Assembly (NCBI RefSeq): GCF_003340345.1
Contig: NZ_PPTQ01000002.1
Span: 62,001 to 126,000, forward strand
Origin: Paraeggerthella hongkongensis
GTDB lineage: Bacteria; Actinomycetota; Coriobacteriia; Coriobacteriales; Eggerthellaceae
Direction of reading: 5' to 3'
Length of the DNA stretch: 64,000 nt
Numbering within the stretch: the stretch's first letter is position 1; the number at the start of each line of letters is the position of its first letter. This document shows, one piece after another, positions 62,401 through 64,000 of this stretch. The notes under the pieces were generated by a model that ran no database searches, had not been told where the DNA came from, and worked only from the letters and a program-made list of their open reading frames with translations. A program made the position numbers and the translations under genes.

Positions 62401-62965
62401 TACCGCTTCTAGCTGGCACTTCAGTCATTATCTGTCTTTGGACGCGGGATACCGTCTTGATGAGCTGAGCCATGCCATTGGCGGGAAGGTACTGTGCCTG
62501 CACGGGAATGATCACGCTGTCGGCCGCGGCGAGGGCGTTGATCGTGAGCATTCCGAGGGGCGAGTTGCAGTCGACGATCACGCTATCGTAGGCATCTTTC
62601 ACCTTGGCTAGCCACAACTTCATAACGTGCTCCCGGCTCATGGCGTTCACCAGCCCTAATTCCATTCCCGACAATTCGATGTTTGCGGGCATGACGTCGA
62701 AGCCTTCTTCATGGCGCAAGACTCCGCTGGTGGGAGGGTACGGCTCGTCCTCGACTATTTTCGCCATGTGCGTGCCCAACGTGACGTTCAGCTCGTCTGG
62801 TCTTTTCCACCCAAGTGCTGTTGTCAGGTTGCCTTGAGGATCTGCGTCAACGAGCAGCACTTTCTTGCCCATTAAGGTTAATCCAGCACCTAGGTTGATA
62901 GCCGTCGTCGTTTTTCCCGTGCCACCCTTTTGGTTTAGGACGGCCACTGTCTTGCCTTGCGGCAT
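62396..62965 (-). pseudogene. Truncated ParA/Soj-family ATPase
   Basis: Seen: 189 aa. Deviant Walker A NQKGGTGKTTTAINLGAGL, then LVDADPQGNLTTALG, DVMPANIELSGMEL, DSVIVDCNSPLGMLTINAL and VIIPVQAQYLPANGMAQL. Known: family members are about 250-270 aa. The last 60-80 residues are missing and replaced by a short unrelated tail (QIMTEVPARSGI). The AAA core is intact, so residual ATPase activity cannot be excluded. No ParB gene is present. Likely left from an integrative element. Confidence 0.8.
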
Positions 62966-63481
62966 AGGCGATCGCGCTCCTTTCGAAATTTGGTTTGTCC
63001 TGCCCTGCAGTTGCTATGAGGGCTTTTGCAAGTAGGGGGGGCGGATGAAGGGGCCTTGCGAGCGAATGGCCCCTTTAATGGAGCCGCGTTGCGCTTGCGG
63101 CTATGCTCTTGACTGGCGTGCTGCAGTGACGAGGAAAGGCGTCTTATACCGACGCCCTTGTTGGGCCGATGCTGTACGCGAGGTCGGGTTGGAGTAGATG
63201 GGTGCGCGCATCTGGGCAGCCTGCTGATCGACGCAGGCTGAGTTGAACGTAGGTTTCCAGCAAGATCAATTTGGGTAGACGATCCTGCCAAGTGTTTGCG
63301 GTTTCCGGACTTTCTTGCGGACGACCTCACCCATGAAAGATGCCCCGGTTTAACCCGAGGCATCTGATAATCGAGAGATAGAATTTTCCTTATGACACCA
63401 ATATGGAACCAACGGAGCCGGGGATGGCCTCAAAAAGGCCGATTAACCTGCATAAACTTTCTCTGTGCTATCCGATTTGTA
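62966..63481. other. Region between truncated ParA and guaA
   Basis: No convincing gene. It holds a hairpin AGATGCC/GGCATCT near 63339-63366 and GGCC/GGCC around CTCAAAAA near 63427-63440, either of which could terminate guaA transcripts. A 7-G run is near 63037. As the boundary between chromosome and element it may contain an attachment site. Confidence 0.4.
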
Positions 63482-64000
63482 CTATTCCCACTCGATCGTC
63501 CCGATCGGCTTCGGGGTCAGGTCGTAGCACACGCGGCAGATGCCGGGGACCTCGGCCAGAATCCGCGTGGTGATCTTCTTGAGCAGCGACCAATCCAGCT
63601 CCGGCACCTCGGCGGTCATGGCATCCACCGTGTTGACCGCGCGGACGATCGCCGGCCACTCGAAGGCGCGCACGCCGTCGCGCACGCCGGTCGCGCGGAA
63701 GTCGGGCACCGTCACGAAGTACTGCCACACCTTGCCCTCTAAGCCGGCCGCCGCGAACTCGTCGCGCAGGATGGCGTCGGCTTCGCGCAGCGCCTCCAGG
63801 CGATCGCGCGTGATGGCGCCCAGGCAGCGCACGCCCAAGCCGGGACCGGGGAACGGCTGGCGCTCAACCATGCCTTCGGGCAGTCCCAGCTCGCGGCCGA
63901 TGACGCGCACTTCGTCCTTGTACAGCAGCTTGACGGGCTCGCACAGCTCGAACTGCAGATCGTCGGGAAGGCCGCCCACGTTGTGGTGCGCCTTCACGCC
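63482..64000 (-). CDS. guaA: GMP synthase, C-terminal part (cut by window edge)
   Basis: Role: glutamine-dependent conversion of XMP to GMP. Seen: the last about 170 residues. HHNVGGLP, LLYKDEVRVIGRELGLP, RQPFPGPGLGVRCLGAITRDRLEALREAD and the invariant end LTPKPIGTIEWE. The frame stays open to the window edge. Known: the guaA 3' end is an integration site for genomic islands. The coding end here is intact, as expected when an element restores it. The decayed mobile-element genes lie directly downstream. Confidence 0.97.
   Translation of the reverse strand, partial: GVKAHHNVGGLPDDLQFELCEPVKLLYKDEVRVIGRELGLPEGMVERQPFPGPGLGVRCLGAITRDRLEALREADAILRDEFAAAGLEGKVWQYFVTVPDFRATGVRDGVRAFEWPAIVRAVNTVDAMTAEVPELDWSLLKKITTRILAEVPGICRVCYDLTPKPIGTIEWE

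Noticed and set aside
62178-62468. Plus-strand frame of 96 codons over the TCTCAA repeats
   Set aside because: It overlaps the parA remnant antisense, lacks a ribosome-binding site and shows no family motif.

Overview
The window is high-GC, gene-dense bacterial DNA. It most resembles the Coriobacteriia, probably Eggerthellaceae (Eggerthella, Gordonibacter or Adlercreutzia type). The reasons are the many acyl-CoA dehydrogenases and CaiB/BaiF CoA-transferases, a LuxR regulator with a polytopic membrane N-terminus, a menaquinone-linked Etf system and MptD-type ECF transporters. This assignment is inference from gene content; no rRNA or tRNA gene is present.

Layout. 1-5.5 kb: a partial membrane protein, a small hypothetical gene, a LytTR-type two-component pair and, divergent from it, a sortase-type surface protein and a small membrane protein. 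5.7-12.6 kb: serA, leuA (with a readable promoter and a leader hairpin), an aldehyde dehydrogenase, a hotdog thioesterase and a TetR regulator. 12.9-17.4 kb: an Old-Yellow-Enzyme/dienoyl-CoA-reductase-type flavoenzyme, an acyl-CoA dehydrogenase and a B12-enzyme-activation-like protein. 17.8-24.6 kb: an operon of acyl-CoA dehydrogenase, EtfB, EtfA, a membrane FeS protein of the EtfD type, a NUDIX hydrolase and an MBL hydrolase, which should pass electrons between acyl-CoA substrates and menaquinone. 24.8-34.6 kb: an acyl-CoA ligase, enoyl-CoA hydratase, flavodoxin-like reductase, CoA-transferase, acyl-CoA dehydrogenase, MFS transporter and a LysR regulator whose predicted promoter contains a 13-G tract. 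34.6-46.3 kb: a superoxide-reductase-fold protein, a membrane LuxR regulator, an MFS transporter, an esterase, a CaiA-CaiB-CaiC homologous set, a MaoC-type hydratase and a second MFS transporter. CaiT and CaiD are missing, so the substrate may be an unsaturated acid other than carnitine.

46.4-63.5 kb: two methyltransferases and two consecutive AraC-controlled ECF transporter cassettes. The second cassette carries two ABC half-transporters of the YbtP/YbtQ layout, suggesting metallophore or other nutrient uptake. A palindrome, (G/A)TTAG-N6-CTAAC, lies beside both AraC/ECF divergons, upstream of one methyltransferase, and upstream of the small hypothetical gene at 497-808. Between the cassettes are an EcsC protein with 11-residue N-terminal repeats and a decayed toxin-antitoxin pair. 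The right end has a truncated ParA, a decayed PrgI-like gene and phased TCTCAA repeats next to the 3' end of guaA, a known integration site. This looks like the scar of an integrative element.

Many transcription ends in this window are long perfect GC-rich hairpins without a T-run. A few, at 10.9, 28.7, 28.9, 32.0 and 33.5 kb, are ordinary rho-independent terminators.
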